Shown piece by piece: positions 31,885-40,283 of a stretch of DNA of 40,283 nucleotides (the first letter of the stretch is position 1; each line of letters opens with the position of its first letter). Below the pieces are notes generated by a model. That model did no database searches, was not told the DNA's origin, and saw only the letters and a list, made by a program, of their open reading frames with translations. Origin of the DNA: Cellulomonas rhizosphaerae (GTDB lineage Bacteria > Actinomycetota > Actinomycetes > Actinomycetales > Cellulomonadaceae); NCBI RefSeq assembly GCF_003470205.1, contig NZ_QWKP01000206.1, forward strand, positions 1 through 40,283. The letters are read 5' to 3'. The position numbers and the translations under genes are program-made.

Positions 31885-32538
31885 GTGCCTGCGCTGATCA
31901 ACCCGAGCATCCTGTCCGCCGACTTCGCCAACCTCGAGCGTGACCTCGGCCGCATCGCGAACGCCGACTACGCGCACGTGGACGTCATGGACAACCACTT
32001 CGTGCCCAACCTGACGCTCGGCGTGCCGGTCGTCACGCGGCTCGCGGAGGTCTCGCCCGTGCCGCTCGACCTGCACCTGATGATCGAGGACGCGGACCGC
32101 TGGGCCCCGGCGTACGCCGAGGCGGGTGCGGCGTCGGTGACCTTCCACCTCGAGGCCGCGCAGGCGCCCGTGCGGCTCGCACGCGAGCTGCGCGCCGGGG
32201 GAGCGCGCGTCGGCGTGGCGCTGCGACCCGCGACGCCCGTCGAGCCGCTGCTCGACCTGCTCGACGAGATCGACATGATCCTGGTGATGACGGTCGAGCC
32301 CGGGTTCGGCGGCCAGTCGTTCATCGAGGGCACCCTGCCCAAGATCCGCCGCGCACGCGCCGCGATCGACGAGACGGGTGCCGCCACGTGGATCCAGGTG
32401 GACGGCGGTGTCGCACGCGGGACCATCGCGCGGATCGCCGCGGCCGGGGCGAACGTGTTCGTGGCGGGCTCGGCGGTCTACGGCGCGGACGACCCCGCGG
32501 CGGAGATCGACGCGCTGCGGGCCCTCGCCACATCCTGA
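31885..32538 (+). CDS. rpe: Ribulose-phosphate 3-epimerase
   Basis: It interconverts ribulose 5-phosphate and xylulose 5-phosphate in the pentose phosphate pathway. Ribulose 5-phosphate is also a riboflavin precursor, which suits its place just before the rib operon. The 217-residue TIM barrel has [16 protein letters not shown] at the start, [16 protein letters not shown] (metal-binding Asp and His), [22 protein letters not shown] and IQVDGGV. The upstream ATG at 31881 is out of frame, and the GTG fits the -10 spacing. Confidence 0.96.
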   Translation: MPALINPSILSADFANLERDLGRIANADYAHVDVMDNHFVPNLTLGVPVVTRLAEVSPVPLDLHLMIEDADRWAPAYAEAGAASVTFHLEAAQAPVRLARELRAGGARVGVALRPATPVEPLLDLLDEIDMILVMTVEPGFGGQSFIEGTLPKIRRARAAIDETGAATWIQVDGGVARGTIARIAAAGANVFVAGSAVYGADDPAAEIDALRALATS

Positions 32539-32615
32539 CGCCCGGATCCTGAGACGGCCGAGACCCGTCACCAGCGGGAATGCGCCGTGTGGCAAGATCG
32601 TTGGCGCAAGAGCAA

Positions 32616-32748
32616 CACGTGCTCCGGGGTCGGTGTAATTCCGAGCCGGCGGTGACAGTCCGCGACCCGCGTCGTCTCTCGAGACGGCGTGGTTGACCTG
32701 GTGGAACTCCAGGACCGACGGTGAAAGTCCGGATGGGAGAAGTACGTG
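32616..32748 (+). promoter_or_regulatory. FMN riboswitch (RFN element)
   Basis: Conserved RFN segments are present in order: GGGGTCGGTGTAATTCC, GCCGGCGGTGACAGTCC, then, after a variable arm (GTCTCTCGAGAC), CTGGTGGAACTCCAGG and GACGGTGAAAGTCCGGATG. They end in GGAGAAG. P1 closes by CACGT-CTCC (32616-32625) against GGAG-ACGTG (32736-32748). FMN binding should turn off the rib genes downstream. A CAAGAT -10-like box at 32593-32598 lies just upstream. The element occupies most of the 300-base gap between rpe and ribD. Confidence 0.95.
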
Positions 32749-32805
32749 GCGACGCGCGGCAACCCCGCGCGCCGTGGCTGGCCGGACCGTTCCGGCTGCG
32801 CCTAC

Positions 32806-32832
32806 CCCGGAGCCGCCAGGCTGTCCGGGAGG
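32806..32832 (+). promoter_or_regulatory. Expression platform: hairpin covering the ribD ribosome site
   Basis: CCCGGA (32806-32811) pairs with TCCGGG (32824-32829), and an inner GCC/GGC pair closes a GCCA loop. The 3' arm takes in the first three bases of the GGGAGG Shine-Dalgarno (32827-32832). Another hairpin, GCCGGA-ccgt-TCCGGC (32781-32796), has a 3' arm that could compete for the same bases. No T-run follows either hairpin, so FMN control is probably at translation. The pairing model is inferred. Confidence 0.6.
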
Positions 32833-32838
32833 TGGATG

Positions 32839-33936
32839 ATGACCAGCACGACGAGCACGCGTGTCGACTCCGCGAGCCCCGTCGAGACCGCCGCGCTGCG
32901 CCGGGCCTTCGAGCTCGCGCGCCGCGGTCCCGCGATGGACGCCAACCCGCGCGTGGGCTGCGTCCTGCTGACGCCCGACGGCACGACGATCGGCGAGGGC
33001 TGGCACCGCGGCGCGGGCACCCCGCACGCCGAGGTTGCCGCCCTCGCGGACGCCGCCGCGCTCGGCAACGACACGCGCGGCGCGACCGCCGTCGTCACGC
33101 TCGAGCCCTGCAACCACACGGGCCGCACCGGCCCGTGCAGCGAGGCGCTCATCGCCGCGCGGGTGCGCCGCGTCGTCGTCTCGGTCGAGGACCCCAACCC
33201 GCTGGCCGCCGGCGGAGCGGCACGCCTGCGCGCCGAGGGCATCGACGTGCTGGCCGGGGTGCTGGTCGACGAGGGCCGGCAGGTGCTGGGCACCTGGGTG
33301 CACGCCGTCGAGCGCGACCGCCCGTTCGTCACGCTCAAGCTCGCGAGCACGCTCGACGGGCGCATCGCCGCAGCCGACGGGTCGAGCCGCTGGATCACCG
33401 GCGAGGTCGCCCGGCAGCACGCGCACGACCTGCGCGCCGAGGTCGACGCGATCGCGGTCGGGACGGGCACGGCACTGGCCGACGACCCGAGCCTGACCGC
33501 GCGCACTGCCGACGGCTCGCTGCACGGCCACCAGCCGCTGCGCGTCGTCGTCGGGCTCCGCGACCTGCCCGCCGACGCCGCTCTGCGCGGGCCGGGCGGC
33601 GACCTGGTCCAGGTCCGTAGCCACGACCCGCACGAGGTGCTCGCCGAGCTCGGGCGGCGTGGCGTCCGGCACGTGCTCGTCGAGGGCGGCCCCACGCTCG
33701 CCGCCGCGTTCCTGCGGGCCGGGCTCGTCGACGAGGTGCACGCCTACCTCGCGCCCGTCCTGCTCGGCGCGGGCCGCCCCGCGGTCGACGACCTCGGCAT
33801 CACCTCGATCGACGGCGCCCTGCGCCTCGTGACCCGATCCGTCGTGCCCCTCGGCCCCGACGTCCTCGTCGTGGCCACCCCAGCAGCCATCCCCGAAGCC
33901 AGTCCAGAAGCCAGTCCAGAAGCACAGGAGTCCTGA
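32839..33936 (+). CDS. ribD: Bifunctional diaminohydroxyphosphoribosylaminopyrimidine deaminase / reductase
   Basis: It carries out the second and third steps from GTP in riboflavin synthesis. The 365-residue protein has a Zn deaminase domain with HAEVAAL near residue 64 and PCNHTGRTGPCSEAL. The reductase domain starts near TLKLASTLDGRIAA and ends with VEGGPTLAAAFLRAGLVDE. ATG 32839 is six bases after GGGAGG; ATG 32836 is only three bases away, and an in-frame GTG at 32746 lies inside the riboswitch. The C-terminus has an odd EASPEASPEA tail coded by a 12-base tandem repeat. ribE follows with a shared base. Confidence 0.95.
   Translation: MTSTTSTRVDSASPVETAALRRAFELARRGPAMDANPRVGCVLLTPDGTTIGEGWHRGAGTPHAEVAALADAAALGNDTRGATAVVTLEPCNHTGRTGPCSEALIAARVRRVVVSVEDPNPLAAGGAARLRAEGIDVLAGVLVDEGRQVLGTWVHAVERDRPFVTLKLASTLDGRIAAADGSSRWITGEVARQHAHDLRAEVDAIAVGTGTALADDPSLTARTADGSLHGHQPLRVVVGLRDLPADAALRGPGGDLVQVRSHDPHEVLAELGRRGVRHVLVEGGPTLAAAFLRAGLVDEVHAYLAPVLLGAGRPAVDDLGITSIDGALRLVTRSVVPLGPDVLVVATPAAIPEASPEASPEAQES
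33895..33918 (+). repeat. 12-base tandem repeat in the 3' end of ribD
   Basis: GAAGCCAGTCCA occurs twice in direct succession (33895-33906, 33907-33918), followed by a partial GAAGCACAG. It codes the EASP repeats of the RibD tail, lies outside the reductase fold, and is a possible replication-slippage site. Confidence 0.8.
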
Positions 33937-34556
33937 TGTTCACCGGCATCATCGAAGAAGTGGGGTCCGTCGTGCGCATCGAGCACGGCGACGGCGACGC
34001 ACGCCTCGTCGTGCGCGGCCCGCTCGTCACGAGCGACGCGCACCTCGGCGACTCGATCGCGGTCTCGGGCGTCTGCCTCACAGTGACCGACCTGCCCGGC
34101 GACGGCACGTTCGGCGCCGACGTCATGCCCGAGTCCCTGCGGCGCACTGCGCTCGGCGACCTCGCGGCGGGCAGCCCGGTCAACCTCGAGCGCGCGCTGG
34201 CCGTCGGTGGCCGGTACGGCGGGCACGTGGTCCAGGGCCACGTCGACGGCGTGGGCGCGATCCTGCACCGCACGCCCGGCCCGCGCTGGGACGAGGTCGA
34301 GATCGCCATCGAGCCCGAGCTGGCGCGCTACGTCGCGGAGAAGGGCTCGATCGCCGTGTCGGGCATCTCGCTGACCGTCACGCACGTGTCCGACGAGGCG
34401 TTCGGCGTCTCGCTCATCCCGACGACGCTCGAGGCGACCACGCTCGGCACGCTGGGCCCCGGAGACCGGGTCAACCTCGAGGTCGACGTCCTGGCCAAGT
34501 ACACCGAGCGCCTGCTGGAAACCAGCGGGGCCCTGCAGGAACGAGCACAGCGATGA
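33936..34556 (+). CDS. ribE: Riboflavin synthase alpha chain
   Basis: It dismutates two 6,7-dimethyl-8-ribityllumazine molecules to riboflavin. The 206-residue protein has two lumazine-binding barrels. The first begins [12 protein letters not shown] with the conserved [13 protein letters not shown] strand ([12 protein letters not shown]). The second begins [12 protein letters not shown] with the matching [18 protein letters not shown] (33926-33930) inside ribD precedes the ATG. It overlaps ribBA by four bases. Confidence 0.95.
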   Translation: MFTGIIEEVGSVVRIEHGDGDARLVVRGPLVTSDAHLGDSIAVSGVCLTVTDLPGDGTFGADVMPESLRRTALGDLAAGSPVNLERALAVGGRYGGHVVQGHVDGVGAILHRTPGPRWDEVEIAIEPELARYVAEKGSIAVSGISLTVTHVSDEAFGVSLIPTTLEATTLGTLGPGDRVNLEVDVLAKYTERLLETSGALQERAQR

Positions 34557-35884
34557 CGACCGGCACGATCGAGCAGGCGCTCGAGGCGCTGCGCCAGGGC
34601 CGGCCGGTGCTGGTCGCCGACTCGCCCGACCGCGAGAACGAGGCCGACGTCATCCTCGCCGCGCAGTCCGCGACGCCCGAGTGGATCGCCTGGACCATCC
34701 GGCACTCGTCGGGCTACCTGTGCGCGCCGATGACCGCAGCCAGGGCCGACGCGCTCGACCTGCCGCTCATGGTGCCGAAGAGCCAGGACCCGCGCCGCAC
34801 GGCCTACACCGTCACGGTCGACGCGGCCACGGGCGTGACCACGGGCATCTCCGCCTCGGACCGCGCGCGCACGCTGCACGTCCTGGCCGACCCGGCCTCG
34901 GGCCGCGGCGACCTCATCCGCCCGGGCCACGTGCTCCCGCTGCGTGCCGTGCCCGGGGGAGTGCTGCACCGCGCGGGCCACACCGAGGCCGCCGTGGACC
35001 TGTGCCGCCTGGCGGGGCTCGAGCCCGTGGGCGCGATCGCCGAGCTCGTGAACGACGACGGCACGATGACCCGCCTGCCCGCCGCGGCCCAGCTCGCGGC
35101 CGACGAGGGCCTCGTCCTGATCACCATCGAGGACCTGGTCGCGTGGCGGCGCGAGCACGACGACGAGGTCGTCACCGAGGCGCCGGTCGCCCACCAGCGC
35201 GTGCACGCGACGCACACCGCCTACCTGCCCACCAAGCACGGCGACTTCCGCATCCACGGGTACCGCGACCTGCGCACGGGCGACGAGCACGTCGCCCTGG
35301 TCCCCACCGGCGGGCTCTCGGACCACCCCGTGGTCCGCGTGCACTCCGAGTGCCTCACGGGCGACGCGTTCGGCTCGGCGCGCTGCGACTGCGGACCGCA
35401 GCTCGACGCGGCGCTCCAGCTCGCGTCCGAGCAGGGCGGCGCGGTCGTCTACCTGCGCGGGCACGAGGGTCGGGGCATCGGCCTGCTCGCGAAGGTCGCC
35501 GCGTACGCGCTGCAGGACGAGGGCCGCGACACGGTCGAGGCCAACCTCGACCTCGGCTGGCCCGCCGACCGGCGCGAGTACGGCGCGGCCGCGGCGATCC
35601 TCGTCGACCTCGGCGTCACGAGCCTGAGCCTGCTGACCAACAACCCGGCCAAGGTCGCGGGCCTGCGGGCCCACGGCATCGAGGTGAGCGATGTGCACGG
35701 GCTGCTCGTCGGCCGCACGCCGCACAACGAGGCCTACCTGCGTACCAAGGCGACGTCGATGGGCCACGTGCTCGACCTCGACGCGCGCGAACCCATCCCC
35801 GTCATGCCGACCCGCGCGGCCCCCGCCGCACCCGGCACCGACACGAGCGACCACGCGTTCGAGAACCTGGAGGACCTGGCATGA
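34553..35884 (+). CDS. ribBA: Bifunctional 3,4-dihydroxy-2-butanone 4-phosphate synthase / GTP cyclohydrolase II
   Basis: Both entry reactions of riboflavin synthesis are fused in 443 residues. The N-terminal DHBP synthase half has [16 protein letters not shown] near residue 23, where the common DDEDRENEGD reads [10 protein letters not shown]; the metal-site acidic residues of RENE and the [16 protein letters not shown] and [15 protein letters not shown] blocks are kept. The C-terminal cyclohydrolase has Zn ligands in [18 protein letters not shown], the catalytic block [11 protein letters not shown], and [10 protein letters not shown]. It overlaps ribE and ribH (ATGA). Confidence 0.95.
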   Translation: MTTGTIEQALEALRQGRPVLVADSPDRENEADVILAAQSATPEWIAWTIRHSSGYLCAPMTAARADALDLPLMVPKSQDPRRTAYTVTVDAATGVTTGISASDRARTLHVLADPASGRGDLIRPGHVLPLRAVPGGVLHRAGHTEAAVDLCRLAGLEPVGAIAELVNDDGTMTRLPAAAQLAADEGLVLITIEDLVAWRREHDDEVVTEAPVAHQRVHATHTAYLPTKHGDFRIHGYRDLRTGDEHVALVPTGGLSDHPVVRVHSECLTGDAFGSARCDCGPQLDAALQLASEQGGAVVYLRGHEGRGIGLLAKVAAYALQDEGRDTVEANLDLGWPADRREYGAAAAILVDLGVTSLSLLTNNPAKVAGLRAHGIEVSDVHGLLVGRTPHNEAYLRTKATSMGHVLDLDAREPIPVMPTRAAPAAPGTDTSDHAFENLEDLA

Positions 35885-36348
35885 GCGGCGCCGGAGCACC
35901 GACCCTGCACGTCGACGGGAGCGGCCTGAAGGTCGTCGTCGTCGCGGCGAGCTGGCACACCGTCGTGATGGACGGGCTGCTCGCGGGCACCCGCCGCGCG
36001 CTGGCGGCCGCGAACGTCACCGACGTGACCGAGATCCGCGTGCCGGGCACGTTCGAGCTGCCCGTCGCGGCCCGTGCCGCGGCCGCGGCCGGCGCGGACG
36101 CGGTCGTCGCGCTCGGCGTCGTCATCCGCGGCGGGACACCGCACTTCGAGTACGTCTGCCAGGCGGCGACGCTCGGCCTGACCGACGTCGCGGTGCAGAC
36201 CGGCGTGCCCGTCGGCTTCGGCGTCCTGACCTGCGACGACGACGCACAGGCGCTCGACCGAGCGGGCCTGCCGGGCTCGCACGAGGACAAGGGCGCGGAG
36301 GCGGCCGAGGCCGCGGTCGCGACGGTCGTGGCACTGCGGGAGCTCTAG
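35881..36348 (+). CDS. ribH: 6,7-dimethyl-8-ribityllumazine synthase
   Basis: It joins the ribBA and ribD-branch products to lumazine, the substrate of RibE. The 155-residue protein shows [19 protein letters not shown] (substrate site), [30 protein letters not shown] with the catalytic His, and [17 protein letters not shown]. Size and motifs fit the icosahedral or pentameric family. Its ATG overlaps the ribBA stop, and the transporter gene begins at the next base after its stop. Confidence 0.95.
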   Translation: MSGAGAPTLHVDGSGLKVVVVAASWHTVVMDGLLAGTRRALAAANVTDVTEIRVPGTFELPVAARAAAAAGADAVVALGVVIRGGTPHFEYVCQAATLGLTDVAVQTGVPVGFGVLTCDDDAQALDRAGLPGSHEDKGAEAAEAAVATVVALREL

Positions 36349-37050
36349 GTGTTCGTCGACCTCTTCAACGCGACCCTGACGATCGCCGGCCACGACATCG
36401 CCTGGCGCGAGATCGTCGGCAACGGCTTCGGGCTGGCCTCGGCCGTCGGGGGCATGCGCCGGCGTGTGTGGGCGTGGCCCGTCGGCATCGTCGGCAACGT
36501 GCTGCTGTTCACCGTGTTCCTCGGCAGCGTGTTCGACACCCCGCAGAACCGCGACCTGTACGGCCAGGCGGGCCGGCAGGTGTTCTTCATCATCGTCTCG
36601 GTCTACGGCTGGGTGCGCTGGCGGCAGGCCCGGGACGAGGGCCGCGCGCACGGCGACGAGCACGCCGTAGCCGTGGTCCCGCGCTGGGCCGGGCGCAACG
36701 GGTGGATCCTCATCGGCACCGTCGCCGTCGTCGGCACCGTCGTGTTCGCGCAGATCTTCCGCGCGCTCGACTCGTACGGCCCGTGGGCGGACGCCTGGAT
36801 CTTCACCGGCTCGTTCCTGGCGACGTACGGCATGGCGCGCGGCTGGATCGAGTTCTGGCTCATCTGGATCGCCGTGGACGCCGTCGGGGTCCCGCTGCTG
36901 TTCAAGGCCGGGTACTACCCGTCGGCGATCCTCTACATCGTCTACGCCGGTGTGGTCGTCTGGGGCTTCGTGGTCTGGCTGCGGCAGCGCGACCGGCAGT
37001 CGGACGCCGGACGGCCGCTGCCTGAGCAGCCCCTACTGTTGGCCGAGTGA
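36349..37050 (+). CDS. ribM: PnuC-family transporter, probable riboflavin importer RibM
   Basis: The 233-residue membrane protein has about seven hydrophobic helices and PnuC signatures: [42 protein letters not shown] and [17 protein letters not shown]. PnuC proteins carry vitamin precursors by facilitated diffusion. RibM members in actinobacterial rib operons, such as those of Streptomyces davawensis and corynebacteria, take up riboflavin. Its place as the last gene under an FMN riboswitch supports riboflavin rather than nicotinamide riboside, though sequence alone does not prove it. The GTG directly abuts the ribH stop. The 3' end contains the hisE promoter. Confidence 0.85.
   Translation: MFVDLFNATLTIAGHDIAWREIVGNGFGLASAVGGMRRRVWAWPVGIVGNVLLFTVFLGSVFDTPQNRDLYGQAGRQVFFIIVSVYGWVRWRQARDEGRAHGDEHAVAVVPRWAGRNGWILIGTVAVVGTVVFAQIFRALDSYGPWADAWIFTGSFLATYGMARGWIEFWLIWIAVDAVGVPLLFKAGYYPSAILYIVYAGVVVWGFVVWLRQRDRQSDAGRPLPEQPLLLAE
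37034..37039 (+). promoter_or_regulatory. -10 box for leaderless hisE inside the transporter gene
   Basis: TACTGT is followed by seven bases and the GTG of hisE, all within the last codons of the transporter gene. It would free hisEG from FMN riboswitch control. Confidence 0.55.
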
Positions 37051-37310
37051 AGACCTTCGACTCCCTGTTCGCCGAGCTCACCGAGAAGGCAGCGACCCGT
37101 CCCGAGGGATCGGGAACCGTCGCGGAGCTGGACGCGGGCGTCCATGCCATCGGCAAGAAGATCGTCGAGGAGGCCGCCGAGGTGTGGATGGCCGCCGAGC
37201 ACGAGGGCGACGAGCGGACGGCGGAGGAGATCTCGCAGCTCCTCTACCACCTGCAGGTCCTCATGATCGCGCGCGGCCTGACCCTCGAGAGCGTCTACAC
37301 CCACCTGTGA
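37047..37310 (+). CDS. hisE: Phosphoribosyl-ATP pyrophosphohydrolase
   Basis: It hydrolyses phosphoribosyl-ATP to phosphoribosyl-AMP, the second histidine step. The 87-residue all-helical protein has the MazG-like metal-binding pattern [25 protein letters not shown], with clustered Glu and Asp. The preceding [18 protein letters not shown] is the family's N-terminal helix. hisI is separate in this phylum. The GTG overlaps the transporter stop (GTGA). hisG follows after 16 bases. Confidence 0.95.
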   Translation: MKTFDSLFAELTEKAATRPEGSGTVAELDAGVHAIGKKIVEEAAEVWMAAEHEGDERTAEEISQLLYHLQVLMIARGLTLESVYTHL

Positions 37311-37326
37311 GAAAGGACCTCGCCTC

Positions 37327-38175
37327 GTGCTGAGGATTGCCGTCCCCAACAAGGGCTCCCTGTCCGAGCCCGCCGCCGCCATCCTCAAGGAGGCCGGCTA
37401 CCGCCAGCGTCGCGACTCCCGCGAGCTGGTCCTGCCCGACCCGGACAACGACGTCGAGTTCTTCTTCCTGCGCCCGCGTGACATCGCGGTGTACGTCGGT
37501 GCGGGCACCGTCGACGTCGGCATCACCGGCCGCGACCTGATGCTCGACTCGGAGTCCGACGCCGTCGCGCACCTGCCGCTCGGCTTCGCGCGGTCCACCT
37601 TCCGGTTCGCGGCGACCTCCGGCGGCCTCTCGACCGTCGAGGAGATCCACGGTCGGCGCGTCGCGACCAGCTACCCGGTGCTCGTGACCGCGTACCTCCG
37701 CGAGCGCGGCGTCACGCCCGCTGGCGTCGTCCGCCTCGACGGTGCCGTGGAGACGGCGATCCGCCTCGGCGTGGCCGACGTGATCGCGGACGTCGTCGAG
37801 ACCGGCACGACCCTGCGCGCCGCGGGGCTCGAGATCTTCGGCGAGCCGATCCTGCGCTCCGAGGCCGTCCTGGTCCGCCGGTCCGACGTCGAGGCCCCCG
37901 CGGGGCTCGACGTCCTGACGCGCCGGCTGCAGGGCGTGCTCACCGCGCAGCAGTACGTGCTCATGGACTACGACGTGCCGTCGAGCCTCGTCGAGCAGGC
38001 CGTCGCGATCACGCCCGGCCTCGAGTCGCCCACGGTCAGCCCGCTGCACAACGGCGACTGGTCCGCGGTGCGCGCCATGGTCCGCCGCGAGGAGACCAAC
38101 CGCGTCATGGACGCGCTGTACGACGTGGGCGCGCGGGCGATCCTGGTCACGTCGATCCACGCGTGCCGGCTCTGA
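37327..38175 (+). CDS. hisG: ATP phosphoribosyltransferase, long form
   Basis: It starts histidine synthesis by joining ATP and PRPP, and is inhibited by histidine. The 282-residue length includes a C-terminal regulatory ACT-like domain (from about residue 210, through [26 protein letters not shown]), so it does not need HisZ. Visible motifs are [15 protein letters not shown] at the start, [12 protein letters not shown], and the PRPP loop [21 protein letters not shown] lies upstream of the GTG. The last 13 bases overlap the next gene. Confidence 0.96.
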   Translation: MLRIAVPNKGSLSEPAAAILKEAGYRQRRDSRELVLPDPDNDVEFFFLRPRDIAVYVGAGTVDVGITGRDLMLDSESDAVAHLPLGFARSTFRFAATSGGLSTVEEIHGRRVATSYPVLVTAYLRERGVTPAGVVRLDGAVETAIRLGVADVIADVVETGTTLRAAGLEIFGEPILRSEAVLVRRSDVEAPAGLDVLTRRLQGVLTAQQYVLMDYDVPSSLVEQAVAITPGLESPTVSPLHNGDWSAVRAMVRREETNRVMDALYDVGARAILVTSIHACRL

Positions 38176-38612
38176 CCTTGGACCAGCTGCACGCCCCGTT
38201 CCGTCCCCGGCTGGCTCGGATCGTCACGGCAGTCATGGCAGTCGTCGTGGTCGTCGGCACCGTCGTCGTCATGGTCTCCATCCCCGAGCTCGGCCCGGCG
38301 GACCAGATCGGCTTCGCGCTCCTGTGCCTGCTCATCGTGTGGTTCTGCTGGCGTCAGTTCTCGGTGGCGGCGATCCCGTCGGCCGACGGCCTCGTCGTGC
38401 GCAACCTCATGATCACGACGCGCCTGGAGTGGGCCGAGGTCGTCTCGGTGCGCTTCGGGTCGGGCCGCCCGTGGGTCCAGCTCGACCTGGCCGACGGCGA
38501 CACGCTCGCGGTCATGGGCGTGCAGCGCGCCGACGGCGAGCGCGCGGACGCCGAGGCCCGGCGGATGGCGACGCTCGTCGCCGCGCACACGTCCACGCAG
38601 CGGAACGACTGA
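38163..38612 (+). CDS. PH-domain membrane protein (Rv2120c-like position)
   Basis: The 149-residue protein has two transmembrane helices (about residues 18-40 and 47-65). A small beta-rich domain follows ([20 protein letters not shown], then [20 protein letters not shown]), typical of bacterial PH domains. In mycobacteria a membrane protein gene also follows hisG. The role is unknown. It may start at GTG 38163, overlapping hisG by 13 bases, or at TTG 38178 just after the hisG stop. It is convergent with the next gene, with only three bases between the two stops and no visible terminator. Confidence 0.72.
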   Translation: MPALTLDQLHAPFRPRLARIVTAVMAVVVVVGTVVVMVSIPELGPADQIGFALLCLLIVWFCWRQFSVAAIPSADGLVVRNLMITTRLEWAEVVSVRFGSGRPWVQLDLADGDTLAVMGVQRADGERADAEARRMATLVAAHTSTQRND

Positions 38613-38615
38613 CCC

Positions 38616-39725
38616 TCACCCCAGCAGCGACGCGGCGTGCACACCCGCGACCGCGGCCGCCAGGAACGAGGCCGGGTCCTGGTCCAGGCCGCGGCCCATG
38701 GTCGAGAGCCGCACCGGGGTGGCCGCGAGCGCGGCGCGCAGCTCGGCGCCCGCGGGTACGTCGAACAGCCGGTGCATCACCTGCAGGTAGGAGACCTGGT
38801 CCGCGACGAGCTCGTTGAGCCGGGAGAGCTCGCCGTCGAACACGGGCACGGGGACGTCGGCGGGCCGCATCGCGACGCGGCCGTACGCGGTCAGCGAGTG
38901 GTGCGAGACGCCGAGGTGGCGCTCGCGCTCGTCGGCCCCCGAGACCCGGAGCGAGGCGACGGGCCGGCCGCGCAGCACGACCGCCGCGTTGACGGCCTCG
39001 CCGGCGGCGACCCCGGAGAAGCCGAACTGCGTCCCCGTCCCGAGGTTGCCCGGACCCTGCGCGACGATCGCGAGGTCGGCGCCGACGACGTGCTTGGCGG
39101 CCAGCAGACCGGTGTGGACCGTCACGGCTTCGAGGTCGCCGCCGAACGCCTGGCCCGTCGTGATGCAGGACTCGATCCACCCCGCCTCGCGCAGGCCCGC
39201 GACCGCGCGCGAGAACCACGCGGGCAGCGCGCCGCCGTCCGTCATGACGTAGGCGACGCGCAGGGGTCGTGACGCCGCGTGCCGGACGCCCGCGAGGATC
39301 GCGGGCAGCGCCGAGTGCAGGTCCGCGACGACGACGGGCATGCCGCGCAGGTCGTCGGCGTCGCGCAGCACCTCGTGGAACTCCGACTCCTGGTCGTCGA
39401 CGCCCAGGACCATCGTCTGCAGCGGCGTGTACCGCGCCTTCACGAGGTGCCCCGGGCCGGCGGGCCCGTCGCCCGGGAGCCTGCCGTCGGGCGCGACGAC
39501 GAGCGCGTAGCCGCCGGTGCCGAGCCCGCGGGCCAGCGCGGAGACGTTGAGCAGCACGCGGTCGCCCACCGCGAGGGTGCCGACGAGCTCGGGGTAGGCG
39601 AGGGCCTTGACCCGAGCCGGCAGCGACGGGTCCGCCCACGGCTCGTCGAGCGCGACGCGCAGCTCGCTCGCTCCGGGCCACGTGGGCCCCACCGACTCGA
39701 CGACACCCGCACGCCACGTGATCAC
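38616..39725 (-). CDS. DUF3866 family protein
   Basis: The 369-residue soluble protein is recognised by its overall layout. An N-terminal beta-barrel-like segment (RAGVVESVGPTWPGASELRV) is followed by HLVKARYTPLQTMVLGVDDQES near residue 92, MPVVVADLHSALPAILAG, VAYVMTDGGALPAWFS and AIVAQGPGNLGTGTQFGFSG. It is conserved across actinobacteria near pafB and has no assigned biochemical role that I know of. The GTG 39725 lies six bases from a TAGCGT box on the minus strand. It is divergent from pafB. Confidence 0.82.
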   Translation of the reverse strand: MITWRAGVVESVGPTWPGASELRVALDEPWADPSLPARVKALAYPELVGTLAVGDRVLLNVSALARGLGTGGYALVVAPDGRLPGDGPAGPGHLVKARYTPLQTMVLGVDDQESEFHEVLRDADDLRGMPVVVADLHSALPAILAGVRHAASRPLRVAYVMTDGGALPAWFSRAVAGLREAGWIESCITTGQAFGGDLEAVTVHTGLLAAKHVVGADLAIVAQGPGNLGTGTQFGFSGVAAGEAVNAAVVLRGRPVASLRVSGADERERHLGVSHHSLTAYGRVAMRPADVPVPVFDGELSRLNELVADQVSYLQVMHRLFDVPAGAELRAALAATPVRLSTMGRGLDQDPASFLAAAVAGVHAASLLG

Positions 39726-39731
39726 CGCTCC

Positions 39732-39751
39732 ACGCTACCGGCCACTACGGT
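39732..39751. promoter_or_regulatory. Back-to-back -10 boxes for DUF3866 and pafB
   Basis: On the minus strand TAGCGT (39737-39732) is six bases from the DUF3866 GTG. On the plus strand TACGGT (39746-39751) is eight bases from the pafB ATG. Only eight bases separate the boxes, so the -35 regions and polymerase footprints overlap the opposite gene's promoter and start. The two promoters should compete. Confidence 0.6.
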
Positions 39752-39759
39752 GGTCCCCG

Positions 39760-40283
39760 ATGGCCACCACACCCGCCGCAGCCGAGCGCCTGCTCAACCT
39801 CGTCATCGCCCTGGTCAACACGCCGGGCCGGATGACGAAGGAGCAGGTGCGCACGACCGTCGCCGGGTACGGCGACGCCCCGTCCGACGACGCCTTCGAG
39901 CGGATGTTCGAGCGCGACAAGGACACGCTGCGCGAGCTCGGCGTGCCTGTCCTCACCGTCACGGATGCCAGCCACGGCGACGACTTCGGCTACCGGATCG
40001 ACCTCGACACCTACGCGCTCGCGCCGATCGACCTCACGGCCGCCGAGCTCGGCGTGCTCACGATGGCGGCCGAGCTGTGGCAGGACCGCTCGTTGCGGGC
40101 CGACTCGACGCGGGCCCTGACCAAGCTCCGCGCAGTCGGCCAGGCGCCCGGGTCGACCGACCTCGTGGCCGGCCTGACGCCGCGCGTGCGCGACGGTGGG
40201 GGAGCGTTCGCGCCGCTGGTCGACGCGGTGCAGTCGCGCCAGGCCGTGCGCTTCACGTACCGCGCGGCCACGTCCGGCGAGGT
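39760..40283 (+). CDS. pafB: PafB, WYL-domain transcriptional activator (5' part)
   Basis: The gene runs off the window end after 174 codons. The readable part has a winged-helix N-terminus (AERLLNLVIALVNTPGRMTKEQVRTTV, then FERMFERDKDTLRELGVPV) and the start of the WYL region (AVRFTYR at about residue 162). PafB with PafC activates the mycobacterial DNA-damage response independently of LexA and is encoded near the Pup-proteasome locus. The FERMFERDK wording fits PafB better than PafC. pafC and the proteasome-linked genes would be expected downstream. Confidence 0.85.
   Translation, partial: MATTPAAAERLLNLVIALVNTPGRMTKEQVRTTVAGYGDAPSDDAFERMFERDKDTLRELGVPVLTVTDASHGDDFGYRIDLDTYALAPIDLTAAELGVLTMAAELWQDRSLRADSTRALTKLRAVGQAPGSTDLVAGLTPRVRDGGGAFAPLVDAVQSRQAVRFTYRAATSGE

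Noticed and set aside
32746-32838. Earlier in-frame GTG start for ribD
   Set aside because: It lies in the closing stem of the FMN riboswitch, and the extra 31 residues do not resemble RibD; a good ribosome site precedes 32839.
29665-33741. A 1358-codon minus-strand open frame across fmt, rsmB, rpe, the riboswitch and ribD
   Set aside because: It covers five well-supported plus-strand elements, including an RNA switch, and reads as low-complexity sequence.

Overview
The window is very GC-rich, densely packed chromosomal DNA from a Gram-positive actinobacterium. The gene neighbourhoods (aro cluster next to efp and nusB; pyrR-B-C, an Rv1382-like gene, carAB and pyrF, then mihF-gmk-rpoZ-coaBC-metK-priA; fmt-rsmB-rpe-ribDE-ribBA-ribH; hisE-hisG; pafB) are typical of the phylum. 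The actinobacterial integration host factor, a degenerate PriA, DUF3866 and pafB fit as well. A large secreted fibronectin type III protein and a SatD-like gene suggest the Cellulomonadaceae or a close micrococcal relative, but the genus is inference.

Layout. 1-9.8 kb: shikimate genes aroC, aroK, aroB and aroQ, split by a convergent gene for a 12-module secreted FnIII protein. A SatD-like regulator with an elaborate operator, a small membrane protein, efp and nusB follow. 9.8-12.6 kb: a membrane GGDEF-EAL protein on the minus strand, then a 430-base spacer with two related palindromes and a short tandem repeat. 12.6-22.2 kb: a PrmC-like methyltransferase, then the pyrimidine operon behind a PyrR-binding leader hairpin. 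22.3-28.1 kb: mihF, gmk, rpoZ, coaBC, metK and an ATPase-dead priA. 28.1-31.9 kb: a HAD phosphatase, a HicAB-type toxin-antitoxin pair, fmt, rsmB. 31.9-37.1 kb: rpe, then an FMN riboswitch controlling ribD-ribE-ribBA-ribH and a PnuC/RibM-type transporter. 37.0-40.3 kb: hisE-hisG, a PH-domain membrane protein, DUF3866 on the minus strand, and the 5' part of pafB, cut by the window end.

Most of the window is biosynthetic core: chorismate, UMP, CoA and AdoMet synthesis, riboflavin with salvage uptake, and the first steps of histidine synthesis, beside translation and nucleoid factors. Operons are tightly coupled by ATGA or GTGA overlaps. Many transcription units open with a TANNNT box 6-8 nt before the start codon, pointing to leaderless mRNAs.

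The accessory parts are the FnIII gene, the SatD-like module, the c-di-GMP gene with its repeat-bearing spacer, and HicAB. I see no wholly new defence or mobile system, no transposase, phage gene, CRISPR array, tRNA or rRNA. The least explained signals are the four-half-site operator at 7576-7616 and the duplicated palindrome at 12212-12390.
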